A stretch of DNA of 33,688 nt from Candidatus Obscuribacterales bacterium (GTDB lineage Bacteria > Cyanobacteriota > Vampirovibrionia > Obscuribacterales > Obscuribacteraceae). Shown here one piece after another: positions 26,305-33,688 of this stretch. The position numbers were made by a program, and so were the translations under genes. The notes under the pieces are model-generated. The model was not told the DNA's origin, did not search any database, and worked only from the letters and a program-made list of their open reading frames with translations. How positions within the stretch are numbered: the first letter of the stretch is position 1; each line of letters opens with the position of its first letter. The DNA lies in contig JAKFUT010000093.1 in the NCBI GenBank assembly GCA_021732565.1, positions 1-33,688 on the forward strand. The letters run 5' to 3'.

Positions 26305-27132
26305 ATGTTCGCATCATCGACTAATTCAATAGGTACTGAACTCAAGTTGTGCCTGGTTCTGGTCGCTCAGATGACAATGCTGGCGGCACAGCCGCTGGTA
26401 TTTGCCGGATCCACGGTAATCGAGAACTATGCAAAGGGTCCTCGCGCTTCAGTGAGTTCGGCTAACGAGATGCATGAAAACATTCAGAAGACAAAAGGCA
26501 CCGTAACCGTTCTCGAGTGCCTGCAGAGAATTACCAATACGCCTAGACACGACGTAGATCTTGGAAACACCACGATTGTGTTGAAGGATCTGCACGGTAA
26601 GCCATTGAAGAGCCAGGAGCTTGCTGAAGTCTGGGAGTGCCGGGCTTTCAACAAAGCAAAGAGCCGATATGTTTTGATTTCAAAAAACGAATATGGAATT
26701 ACAATCACGTTACGAGACTTGGTTTATCTGAATGAACAGGACTCTCAATTTCAAGATTCTATTTTTAGCAAGAAGCATTACGAGGCTAAGTCTGCTGTAA
26801 TGAGTCCCGGCGGTCGATACATGGCATTCATTGGAAAGAACGGAAATTCGACGCACTCCGCGCTGTTCGTTCTCGATACAGTCAGCGATACCATACGGCG
26901 GCTCGGAAAAGCGCCATCACCACCACCGGATCAGTATGCGGCCGAGAATTCCAACACGGTGTACAACTGGGACAACATCGAAACAGGCTATACCAGCATC
27001 GAACCGGCAATTCTCTCCTTTACTGGCGAACACACGCTGAGAGCAACCTATGGTGCCGATTGCGTTGTTCGTCGTGCGAAGAAACGGTTAACGAGAGTTT
27101 GGAATGTCTCGTTTGCTACCGGAAAGAAATAG
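26305..27132 (+). CDS. secreted protein with TolB-like beta-propeller segment
   Basis: The product has 275 residues. GGAG at 26296-26299 lies five bases before ATG 26305. The signal peptide has a core of LCLVLVAQMTMLAAQPLVF and probable cleavage after VFA near residue 34, so the mature protein is exported. Residues 60-150 contain short beta-rich segments (TTIVLKDLHGKPL, YGITITLRDLVYL). Near 165-195 the pattern SPGGRYMAFIGKNG...ALFVLDTVSDTIRRLG resembles one blade of TolB/WD40-type propellers; only one or two blades are evident, so the protein may be a partial or divergent propeller. Gene-proximal control is suggested by the palindrome array immediately upstream. Function is unknown. Confidence 0.8.
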   Translation: MFASSTNSIGTELKLCLVLVAQMTMLAAQPLVFAGSTVIENYAKGPRASVSSANEMHENIQKTKGTVTVLECLQRITNTPRHDVDLGNTTIVLKDLHGKPLKSQELAEVWECRAFNKAKSRYVLISKNEYGITITLRDLVYLNEQDSQFQDSIFSKKHYEAKSAVMSPGGRYMAFIGKNGNSTHSALFVLDTVSDTIRRLGKAPSPPPDQYAAENSNTVYNWDNIETGYTSIEPAILSFTGEHTLRATYGADCVVRRAKKRLTRVWNVSFATGKK

Positions 27133-27319
27133 TGTACGTGATTCAATACTTCGCTTGCCGTTGCACAATAATCGGAGCATTGCCAGTGCCCGCGAAGAAA
27201 GTATCAGCGCGACAACATAACGTGGCAATCAGCTCTTTCCAAATGAATGCCGACTCAGGACAAGAGGTGGTAAATTGGGACTACCAGAACCTGAAACGAA
27301 ATCAAAAGGCGTGAAGTCC

Positions 27320-27595
27320 ATGTCTAAACAGTGCTACTGCAACTTGTGGATGACGAAACCGGAAGTTTTACGTCAGCAAAATGTTCCTGCTGGTTTTTGC
27401 GGTATATGCGAACGCTGTGGCAAATGTGGTCATACGTCTCACTATCCAGGTCCTGTTCCTTACACGGGAGCGTGGTGTGACCACTGTTACCGGTTATTGG
27501 CATGGAACATGGACTTTCCGCATTCCAATTGTATGGTTCGGTTTGGTCGCATGGATTGGCTATCTTTTCTTTTCCTGCGCCCTGGTACCCGCTGA
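27320..27595 (+). CDS. Cys-rich zinc-ribbon-like small protein (probably frameshifted)
   Basis: From ATG 27320, with AAGG about 11 bases upstream, this frame encodes 91 residues. The first 60 are rich in paired Cys and aromatic residues: CYCNLW, FCGICERCGKCGHTSHYPG, then PVPYTGAWCDHCYRLLAW. The CxxC pairs suggest zinc binding, probably with a structural role. After LLAW the frame becomes unlike the rest and soon stops at 27595. Dropping one A of the AA at 27506-27507 would instead continue as WTWTFRIPIVWFGLVAWIG, a membrane helix ending at 27662. The natural product is therefore probably a 113-residue zinc-ribbon plus membrane-helix protein. No named family is recognised. Confidence 0.6.
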   Translation: MSKQCYCNLWMTKPEVLRQQNVPAGFCGICERCGKCGHTSHYPGPVPYTGAWCDHCYRLLAWNMDFPHSNCMVRFGRMDWLSFLFLRPGTR

Positions 27596-27662
27596 CAATA
27601 CTACTAACGATCTCAACACACACAAGCCGACAGTCATGAAGACGATCACGAATTACTCATAA
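27508..27662 (+). pseudogene. out-of-frame membrane-helix tail of the Cys-rich gene
   Basis: In the frame one base displaced from the Cys-rich gene, this stretch reads TWTFRIPIVWFGLVAWIGYL and continues hydrophobically to about residue 25, then a polar tail to TAA at 27660-27662. It has no start or ribosome site of its own. The sharp switch from sense to nonsense in one frame and nonsense to sense in the other at 27506-27508 argues for a single-base indel. Confidence 0.5.
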
Positions 27663-27679
27663 ACATAACTAAGTAAATT

Positions 27680-28498
27680 ATGCGAATCCTTTCCATCGAG
27701 CGACATCCCTTTTTCGAATTGCCATACAGCTCTGCAACGGGCAATGGAGGAGTCGAACGCAAGAGGTTTCCTCTTATACGCGCAAAAGCAGATCAGCTCC
27801 CGGACGGCTTAGATGCACTGCTCATTTGCTCGGATCTACAAGGAGTTATTGATTCGCGCATTGACGGACGCCACGTTCCTGAGCAGGTCGGCGTGGCACT
27901 TGCAGACAGCATGTACGAACTTTGCATAGCCGGTGAACTTCCTCCACCAGAGCGCATTGGCATCGCACTGTGCGGCGATCTGTACACTGCACCCGATCTA
28001 GAGAAGCGCGGAGGCTGTGGAGATGCCAGGCCAGTCTGGAATGCTTTTGCTAACTATTTCGCATGGGTGGTGGGTGTGGCGGGTAACCATGACGCATTCG
28101 GTACATCGCTATCAGAGCACAAAGCATTTTCAAGTCAGCCCGGAGTGCATATGCTGGATGGAACAACAGTCAATCTGGGCGGAGTGATTTTTGCCGGAGT
28201 AGGAGGCATCATCGGTGATGCGAACAAACCCCTTCGCCGAAGCGAAAAACACTTCGTTCGCGCGGTAAAAGACTTACTAAGTCAAAACCCCGACGTCTTG
28301 CTTCTCCATCAGGGACCGGATGTGCCGTCGCACTCCCTTCCCGGACACGAAGCCGTACGCGGCGCATTACACCGGGCAAAGATATCACTTGTTGCCTGTG
28401 GTCATGTTCACTGGAAAACACCTCTGGCGGAACTTCCGGGAAGCATACAGGTACTGAACGCAGACTCATATGGATTCCTACTCGAGACCGGTGCGTAG
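27680..28498 (+). CDS. calcineurin-like metallophosphoesterase
   Basis: The product has 272 residues, with no signal peptide, so it is likely cytoplasmic. The metal-binding blocks of the calcineurin-like phosphoesterase fold are in order: CSDLQG (Asp52), CGD (99-100), GNHD (135-138), LLLHQGPD (His210) and CGHVH (241-244). The first block usually reads DxH; here the second ligand is Gln54, which may alter the di-metal centre. The substrate cannot be told from sequence; phosphomonoesters, phosphodiesters and nucleotides are all possible. It starts 17 bases after the end of the Cys-rich/membrane gene, so the two may be co-transcribed, although no clear ribosome site precedes ATG 27680. Confidence 0.9.
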   Translation: MRILSIERHPFFELPYSSATGNGGVERKRFPLIRAKADQLPDGLDALLICSDLQGVIDSRIDGRHVPEQVGVALADSMYELCIAGELPPPERIGIALCGDLYTAPDLEKRGGCGDARPVWNAFANYFAWVVGVAGNHDAFGTSLSEHKAFSSQPGVHMLDGTTVNLGGVIFAGVGGIIGDANKPLRRSEKHFVRAVKDLLSQNPDVLLLHQGPDVPSHSLPGHEAVRGALHRAKISLVACGHVHWKTPLAELPGSIQVLNADSYGFLLETGA

Positions 28499-28813
28499 CA
28501 TCAGTGAGGCGCCGATAATTAAATGGCAGACTTTTCGACGGAATTATTTGTCAGTACTTTGTAGCTGAAATCTGCTGCCCTGGTGAAATTACAGGGGTGC
28601 CCGGGAGGTCGCCACATGGCAGCTGATTGTGAAACTGAGAGAAAAGGGTTCGCCCGAAAAGCGAGCCGGGCGCCGCACACGTGGATCCGTTTCACAAAGA
28701 AACGGTGGATCATGGCTCACGGCTTCCCAAGAAATCCTCAAGCATAGCAGGGAATTCCCTGCCTCAGTTGCCAGACATATCCCAAACAGCTCCGCCACCG
28801 ATATATATCCGAT
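28499..28813. other. intergenic region after the phosphoesterase gene
   Basis: No supportable gene is seen in this interval. It contains a 7-bp stem (CCGTTTC-ACAAA-GAAACGG, 28687-28705) and a perfect 16-bp palindrome GCAGGGAATTCCCTGC (28747-28762). Either could be a terminator stem for the phosphoesterase gene, but neither has a T-rich tail. Confidence 0.5.
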
Positions 28814-29200
28814 TTACAATTTACAAACAACGATTACTCCCGGGGTCCGCATATAGAGTCTCGACTGCGAATGTCGCCTCAGCAGCCTGGATGTGCCAGG
28901 TTCGCAAAAATGTGATGTTCCAGTGGCAGCGTTTTGGCAGATATTAACAACGACTCGGTAATCTTCTGTGACCAGACTTGCTCTCGCCTGACAGTAGAAA
29001 CGCCAATAGACAACCAGCAGGCCTATCATAGACCCACCAACGGCAACAGCGACATGCGCGCTGAGGCCATTCACTAAACCTGATTTCGTAGATGTGGTTT
29101 TCGCTGACGCACCTATAGCAATCAATCGCTGAAACCGTTGGGGGATCTGTAGCATCGCTCCCCGTGTTACCATCCTGTGCGTCCATGAACCCAAAGCCAT
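28814..29200 (-). CDS. doubtful small membrane protein
   Basis: The frame encodes 128 residues from an ATG at 29200, beginning 61 bases after the stop of the giant minus-strand gene and in the same direction. One hydrophobic segment, AVAVGGSMIGLLVVYW, lies near residues 52-68 and could span the membrane. There is no ribosome site before the ATG, and the C-terminal third is Arg-rich and not protein-like (SRLLRRHSQSRLYMR). It may be a real short membrane protein, a decayed gene or a chance frame. Confidence 0.28.
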   Translation of the reverse strand: MALGSWTHRMVTRGAMLQIPQRFQRLIAIGASAKTTSTKSGLVNGLSAHVAVAVGGSMIGLLVVYWRFYCQARASLVTEDYRVVVNICQNAATGTSHFCEPGTSRLLRRHSQSRLYMRTPGVIVVCKL

Positions 29201-29261
29201 TTTCGCTTACGCTGATCTTCTAAATCAGTGTGAAGCATCAAAATCACAACCTGGTATCGCG

Positions 29262-32200
29262 CTATCTCCGTCGCAACCAGTATGCGGCTCCCACAACAGC
29301 AACTCCACCGGGAATCGCTAATAGCGTGCCTTGCACAATCTTGCTTTCCGTTATTGTTCCTGCGACCGTATGAAAGCCTATGTCGGTGCGATTGTCACAT
29401 ACAATTTGTCCGTCAACACGTTTCAAAATGATTTTGCTCTCTGTGTCCGCTGAGCCGTAGAGAGCCTTAGAGAGCGGATTGTTCACTCTGAGATCGGCAG
29501 AGGTCATGTTCATGTCCTTGTCAAATTCGATCGTGCTTCCTCCTTTTATGAAATGATCGCCTTGATCAATGGTCATTCGATCAACCTTTCCTTCTTTATC
29601 GCGATGGAGAGTTATCTTTTTAATTTTCTCCGGAAGACTGGCTCTAACTATTGATTTGATCGTGTCGGCGCCGGTGAAACCGCTGATCGGTACATCCGTC
29701 AACTCTACGCCCGTCATCGTTAAGGTTAGGTCATCGCCGTTTTCCTTAAGCTCCAGGGTTACCTTGCGGTCTAAAGAAAGTTTCAAACCATCAAAATCAA
29801 TTTCCTGCGGCGATCCAGAAACGGTTATTTTGTCCCCTTCCTTGGTAATAACGTCGGCCTTCTTCAGCACATCCGCTGCTTGAGATGGAATGCCCAGCCT
29901 GGTAAGCAGTTCTTTGTTTTGCTTCTGCGTACCTTTAAGTTCCATTGTCCAATCCGATTTCATGAAGCCTTTCTGACCGATATCGACGGGAATAGTTATT
30001 TTCGCTGGCGATTCGCCTCCTACTTCTATCTCAAATTTGCTTCCTACCTTCGTTACCGAATACACATCTTTGAGCGCGTCTGCAACATTCGATGGAGCAC
30101 CGAAACTCTCAAGCAGTTTCTTCCGCGCCTCGTGAGAGCCATTTAGTTTGAGGTTCCAATCACCGTTCATACCTTTTTCGAGATCTTTCACCATCAAGGT
30201 CGCATCAACTTTGCTTCCCTCAAGTATCATTCCGAACGATATGTCCTTGCCCACCGGCTTCAGGTTCTTGTCGAGCTTCACCGAAACATACTCCAACGGA
30301 GGGCTGGTGGTTATTCGTAGCTCCCGCGCTCCATTTGCGTCTACTCTGCCAAATTCGATCTTTTTGATTACAATGTTTCCTTCAATTCCCAACTGTTTCT
30401 GCACATCTGCAGGGAACGGATTCTCAATTGACACACCCTTCATTCCATCGATTTTGTGTTGCAATGCATGAATGTTGAACTCAACGTCTTTGCCCACTTG
30501 AAGTTTGCGACCACCAACTTCCAGGTTTGCAACATCAGATCTCGTTAGCTTGAAACTGTCTTTATCACGAGAAACCGACTCAGTTCCTGTAAACAACTGG
30601 TCCAGAAGTGAATCTTTTTTTTCGGAGGCAAGCAGCGCTGTTAGCTTTCGCAAATCCGCGGAGTCGCCCGGTTTAGCCAGCTCCTCTAAAAGAACGTTGA
30701 ACTGCTGTTCCTGACCTTTGCCAATCGGAATACGGAAAGTTTGTTCCTGACCTCCTTTGCCTGGCAATTGCGCAGCAAACCTAACTTTGACAGCCAATTG
30801 CGGTTCGTTCGGATTAGTCTTGTCAATCGACAGCTCAATATTGTCAGCCACCGGCATAAAATGCTCGCCTGGTGGTTTCGTCATACCGATTCGTAAATTC
30901 AAACCTTCTATCTTTGATAAATTAATCGTGCCTTTGACGGGATCCACAGCTACATCACTCGTCAGATTCTTCAGCGATATGGCTACGTCATCAAGATTCC
31001 AGCCATTCATTAGTAAGGCGACGCTCTTCACTTTCTCATCAACTGTCAGCATTTCTGGCGCGAGTCGAATTGCGCCGTTTCCTCTTATCGCCAGTTTGTC
31101 GCTGGATAGACTCACCTTCTCAACAGCGGTGAGAAGATCATGCACCATTCTCGGAATGCGGTATGCCGGTCTGGAATCGACCATGTGTAAGAGACCGCCT
31201 TTTCCTAAGTCTGCTTCCAACTTATTAGATTGCAGATTTAGAGTGAATTGGTCAGGCAGCGGTCGCAATGAATCAAACATTGCACCGATGGGATCGGACG
31301 GAGTCTTCCGCTCTAGCCCGTGCTGAACTCTGCGTATCTCGCTTGCTTCATATCGATGAATCTCCGCACGTACTTTATCTCCGCAGTGTTCATAAGCCTC
31401 TCCCATGAAATCATGTGCCTTCGCAATATCCTCAGCCGCAATTCTGTCGAAAGGATCGTACATGCCCTCCAGCCTTTCCATTTCGTCTTCGCCAACTTGC
31501 TTGAGAGCTGCAAGAGTAGATGCTGCAGTCGACCTCTGATCGCTCAGCCACAGCACTAATTTTCGGCTGTCTTCAAGATAGCGCGACGACTTCGGATGTC
31601 CAGGCTCGAACTCATGACCGCAAGCCAGTGCCGTCATCACGCGCACAGCCTCCTCATTCTGAGTGACGACTTTATACAATTCACCATATTGTTTGCGGAA
31701 TTCTTCTGTTTGCATGCGCTCGGCAGTTACGCCTTTCACATACATTTTTGACAAAAAATGCTGAGAATCCACGCCTTCGCGAATCTTAACCGCTTCAAAT
31801 ACACCGGCATGTACAGCATTGTTGCATTCGACCGATTGCTCCACTGTTCGGGAAAGTGTCTTTCTCAGGTCACTTTCCGCAGGCGCACGTGAGGCGAGTA
31901 ATGCCACCGCACAGGCTTCGGCTTCATTCAATCGACCTGGATCTTTTTGCGCGACCTCATCATAGCAATGTGCGATGCGTAATTGAACGACGGCGGCAAC
32001 TTCGTCCCTTCCCTTGCAGCTACTGCGAAGAGCATCTGTTGCAAGCGAGCGATCACTTGTCTTAGCCAACACATCGTTATTCCACCGCAGTGCATCCTCG
32101 TCCCGAAGAAGCAGTGCGCTGACAGCCAAGCGAGCATACTTATTGTTCTGATCCGCTTGATCTAGTAGCTTGTCGACAGCCTTGTTTATTGTTTCCAGAT

Positions 32201-33688
32201 TGCCGGCCGATTCTTCAATTCTCTTGAGCTCCGCCTCGGCTCTGGCCCAATGCAACACATCCGCAGTATGCGAGTTATCTCGGGTAACTGGTTCGAGTTT
32301 CTCGATGAGTTTATCCACATCTGAACTCTTATATCCTTCAGGCAGCGTCACTAGTAACGCACGAGCGCGACGATCGTTGAGCTCATCGATGATCTCATTT
32401 CGTGGCAATCGCTCCTGCAATTCTTTGAGAGCTTTCTTTGCAATTTTCGGATCTTTGTTCTCCAGTTTATCGATGAGGCTGGTATATGATTCCCCGGCTC
32501 CAGTCATCTTGGCCAACGCAAGACCAGCACTCACATTGCCGCGATCATCACTGAAGGGTTTCTGAGCAAAATTGTGCAAATTCCTTATCACCACCGCCGC
32601 AGCGCCCGGGTCGGAAGTTTCCAGGACGTTGAGCTTGGCATTGGTGCTCTCCATCCAATCGATCACCGGCACCAACCTCAGTTCGTGGCTTTCCAAAACC
32701 TGGTTCCTTACAGCGGCAATTGAGGTCTCTCTGGTTTGACGATCAGCGGTTTGCTGATTGGTCACCGTCGAAAACGTATCAACAACATTTGCAATCCCAT
32801 TAATGTTCTTCTCAATCGCTTGTCGTTCCGCCACTAAGGCATTTTCCAGATCTTTCGGATTGATATCGCTGAGAATGTCATGTCTATTTACACCAACATC
32901 AGTCGGTCTCTTCAGCCGCCGCTCAAGCTCAACCTTTGCTGCCATGGCTTGCTGCTGATCAGATCCCTTAAGGGCGGAAATAATGCGTGGCACATCGTTT
33001 TTTAACGGTTCCAGAGCTTTAATGGCAGCATCATCGTTCTTGTCCGCCATTGCCTGCAAACGCTCGAGAGCATCTGCATAGGCTTTTGGTGTAGGCATCA
33101 CTTTAGTGGTTCGTTTCATGGGATCTCTAAGAAGATCAATTGCCAACTCATTCTGGCGGCTTTCATCAGCACGAATAGCAGTTACCCGGGCGGAGAATTC
33201 CTGCCCCTGATTTTGTACTGCAGTCGGCTTTTTCACCTCGTTGAGGTGTGCTGCATGACCACTGAGATATTTTGTCGCATTGGCTGCCGGGGCGCCTTCC
33301 ATACGAACTATTTCTCTTATGACGTTTTGCACTCTATCTTCGGCTGTCTTATAACCGTGCGTACCTCTGGACCTTTCCCGCTCTCTCTCTGCCTGATCTA
33401 AACGAATGGCCGCATCCATAAGGCGAGCTTGTTGCAAGGCGAATTTAGCATGGGTCGCATTGACTCCCGTGTCGGAGTTTGAGCGACGCTGCAATTCCGC
33501 CATGGCAAGGTCACGGCCCTGCTGGGTTTGCGCAGTCATAAACGGTCTCAGATCTTCCTTCATTTCGTTGGGCAATAGTTCAGCCCGATTCGCATCAATT
33601 CCAATGGACTTCAGCTGCTCACGGGTGCTTGTTCCTCCGCCTCTGGTGCCCCCGGGTGCATCTACTATGTGCTCCGCCCGCCCGCTGA
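29262..33688 (-). CDS. giant helical/beta-repeat protein with C-terminal anchor (5' partial)
   Basis: The frame ends with TAG at 29262-29264 and is open to the right edge; the TTG at 33575 is preceded in frame by sense sequence (AEHIVDAPGGTRGGG..., LKSIGIDANRAELLPNEMKE), so the true start lies beyond the window. At least 1,475 residues are present. The first half (33688 to about 31280) is charged and helical, with HEAT/TPR-like repeats. The second half is mostly beta: an internal duplication is seen, with GDWNLKLNGSHEARKKLLES (about 30170) and SDWTMELKGTQKQNKELLTR (about 29960) each followed by a similar helix-strand pattern. The end is a hydrophobic helix (LLAIPGGVAVVGAAYWL) and RRR, suggesting a membrane anchor. 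I recognise no named family. A structural or surface role is inferred. Confidence 0.88.
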   Translation of the reverse strand, partial: SGRAEHIVDAPGGTRGGGTSTREQLKSIGIDANRAELLPNEMKEDLRPFMTAQTQQGRDLAMAELQRRSNSDTGVNATHAKFALQQARLMDAAIRLDQAERERERSRGTHGYKTAEDRVQNVIREIVRMEGAPAANATKYLSGHAAHLNEVKKPTAVQNQGQEFSARVTAIRADESRQNELAIDLLRDPMKRTTKVMPTPKAYADALERLQAMADKNDDAAIKALEPLKNDVPRIISALKGSDQQQAMAAKVELERRLKRPTDVGVNRHDILSDINPKDLENALVAERQAIEKNINGIANVVDTFSTVTNQQTADRQTRETSIAAVRNQVLESHELRLVPVIDWMESTNAKLNVLETSDPGAAAVVIRNLHNFAQKPFSDDRGNVSAGLALAKMTGAGESYTSLIDKLENKDPKIAKKALKELQERLPRNEIIDELNDRRARALLVTLPEGYKSSDVDKLIEKLEPVTRDNSHTADVLHWARAEAELKRIEESAGNLETINKAVDKLLDQADQNNKYARLAVSALLLRDEDALRWNNDVLAKTSDRSLATDALRSSCKGRDEVAAVVQLRIAHCYDEVAQKDPGRLNEAEACAVALLASRAPAESDLRKTLSRTVEQSVECNNAVHAGVFEAVKIREGVDSQHFLSKMYVKGVTAERMQTEEFRKQYGELYKVVTQNEEAVRVMTALACGHEFEPGHPKSSRYLEDSRKLVLWLSDQRSTAASTLAALKQVGEDEMERLEGMYDPFDRIAAEDIAKAHDFMGEAYEHCGDKVRAEIHRYEASEIRRVQHGLERKTPSDPIGAMFDSLRPLPDQFTLNLQSNKLEADLGKGGLLHMVDSRPAYRIPRMVHDLLTAVEKVSLSSDKLAIRGNGAIRLAPEMLTVDEKVKSVALLMNGWNLDDVAISLKNLTSDVAVDPVKGTINLSKIEGLNLRIGMTKPPGEHFMPVADNIELSIDKTNPNEPQLAVKVRFAAQLPGKGGQEQTFRIPIGKGQEQQFNVLLEELAKPGDSADLRKLTALLASEKKDSLLDQLFTGTESVSRDKDSFKLTRSDVANLEVGGRKLQVGKDVEFNIHALQHKIDGMKGVSIENPFPADVQKQLGIEGNIVIKKIEFGRVDANGARELRITTSPPLEYVSVKLDKNLKPVGKDISFGMILEGSKVDATLMVKDLEKGMNGDWNLKLNGSHEARKKLLESFGAPSNVADALKDVYSVTKVGSKFEIEVGGESPAKITIPVDIGQKGFMKSDWTMELKGTQKQNKELLTRLGIPSQAADVLKKADVITKEGDKITVSGSPQEIDFDGLKLSLDRKVTLELKENGDDLTLTMTGVELTDVPISGFTGADTIKSIVRASLPEKIKKITLHRDKEGKVDRMTIDQGDHFIKGGSTIEFDKDMNMTSADLRVNNPLSKALYGSADTESKIILKRVDGQIVCDNRTDIGFHTVAGTITESKIVQGTLLAIPGGVAVVGAAYWLRRR

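Noticed and set aside
25827..26324. 165-codon plus-strand frame with repeated 'IPxWN'
   Set aside because: The repeated peptide is the translation of the DNA palindromes; the first part is Ser/Arg-rich antisense-like sequence, and the frame overlaps the start of the well-supported gene at 26305.

Overview
The window is bacterial, with mid-range GC, GTG and TTG starts alongside ATG, and Shine-Dalgarno sites of the AAGGAG/GGAGG type. No rRNA, tRNA, CRISPR array or transposase was recognised. Very long alpha-solenoid proteins, a secreted caspase-TPR protein, an EF-hand/calpain-fold protein and many lineage-restricted secreted or membrane proteins fit an Obscuribacterales-type member of the Melainabacteria/Vampirovibrionia (non-photosynthetic relatives of cyanobacteria). 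That placement is inference from gene style, not from a marker gene.

Left part (1-15117, + strand): one reading frame fills almost 15 kb and is already open at base 1, so the gene starts outside the window. It encodes at least about 4,945 residues: a proline-rich octapeptide repeat, a huge helical solenoid, a hydrophobic segment, a second solenoid, an HELGH zincin-like domain, four RHS-like 'FPDG' repeats, and a C-terminal HELGH/ETFAEAY domain resembling the anthrax lethal factor-like (ATLF) metalloprotease family. Thirteen bases after its stop, with its own ribosome site, lies an 88-codon acidic protein. The layout (giant carrier, C-terminal enzymatic domain, tiny acidic downstream gene) is that of a polymorphic toxin with its immunity protein, and is the best candidate here for an undescribed system.

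Centre (15341-23000): a membrane diguanylate cyclase on the minus strand with a hairpin-rich upstream region; a small minus-strand gene that looks split by a one-base frameshift; a divergent secreted caspase-like/TPR protein; and a calpain-like EF-hand protein whose catalytic Cys and His are replaced by Ser and Arg, so it is probably a pseudo-protease.

Right part (23043-33688): a minus-strand low-complexity membrane protein with a C-terminal transmembrane helix; a 780-base interval holding four near-identical 17-bp palindromes just before a secreted beta-propeller-like protein; a second frameshifted small gene (Cys-rich plus membrane helix); a metallophosphoesterase; and a second giant minus-strand protein that is also cut by the window edge and ends in a hydrophobic helix plus Arg-Arg-Arg. 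Apart from the giant gene and its small downstream partner, the genes show little operon structure and many are secreted or membrane-bound, as expected of an accessory, surface-oriented region.
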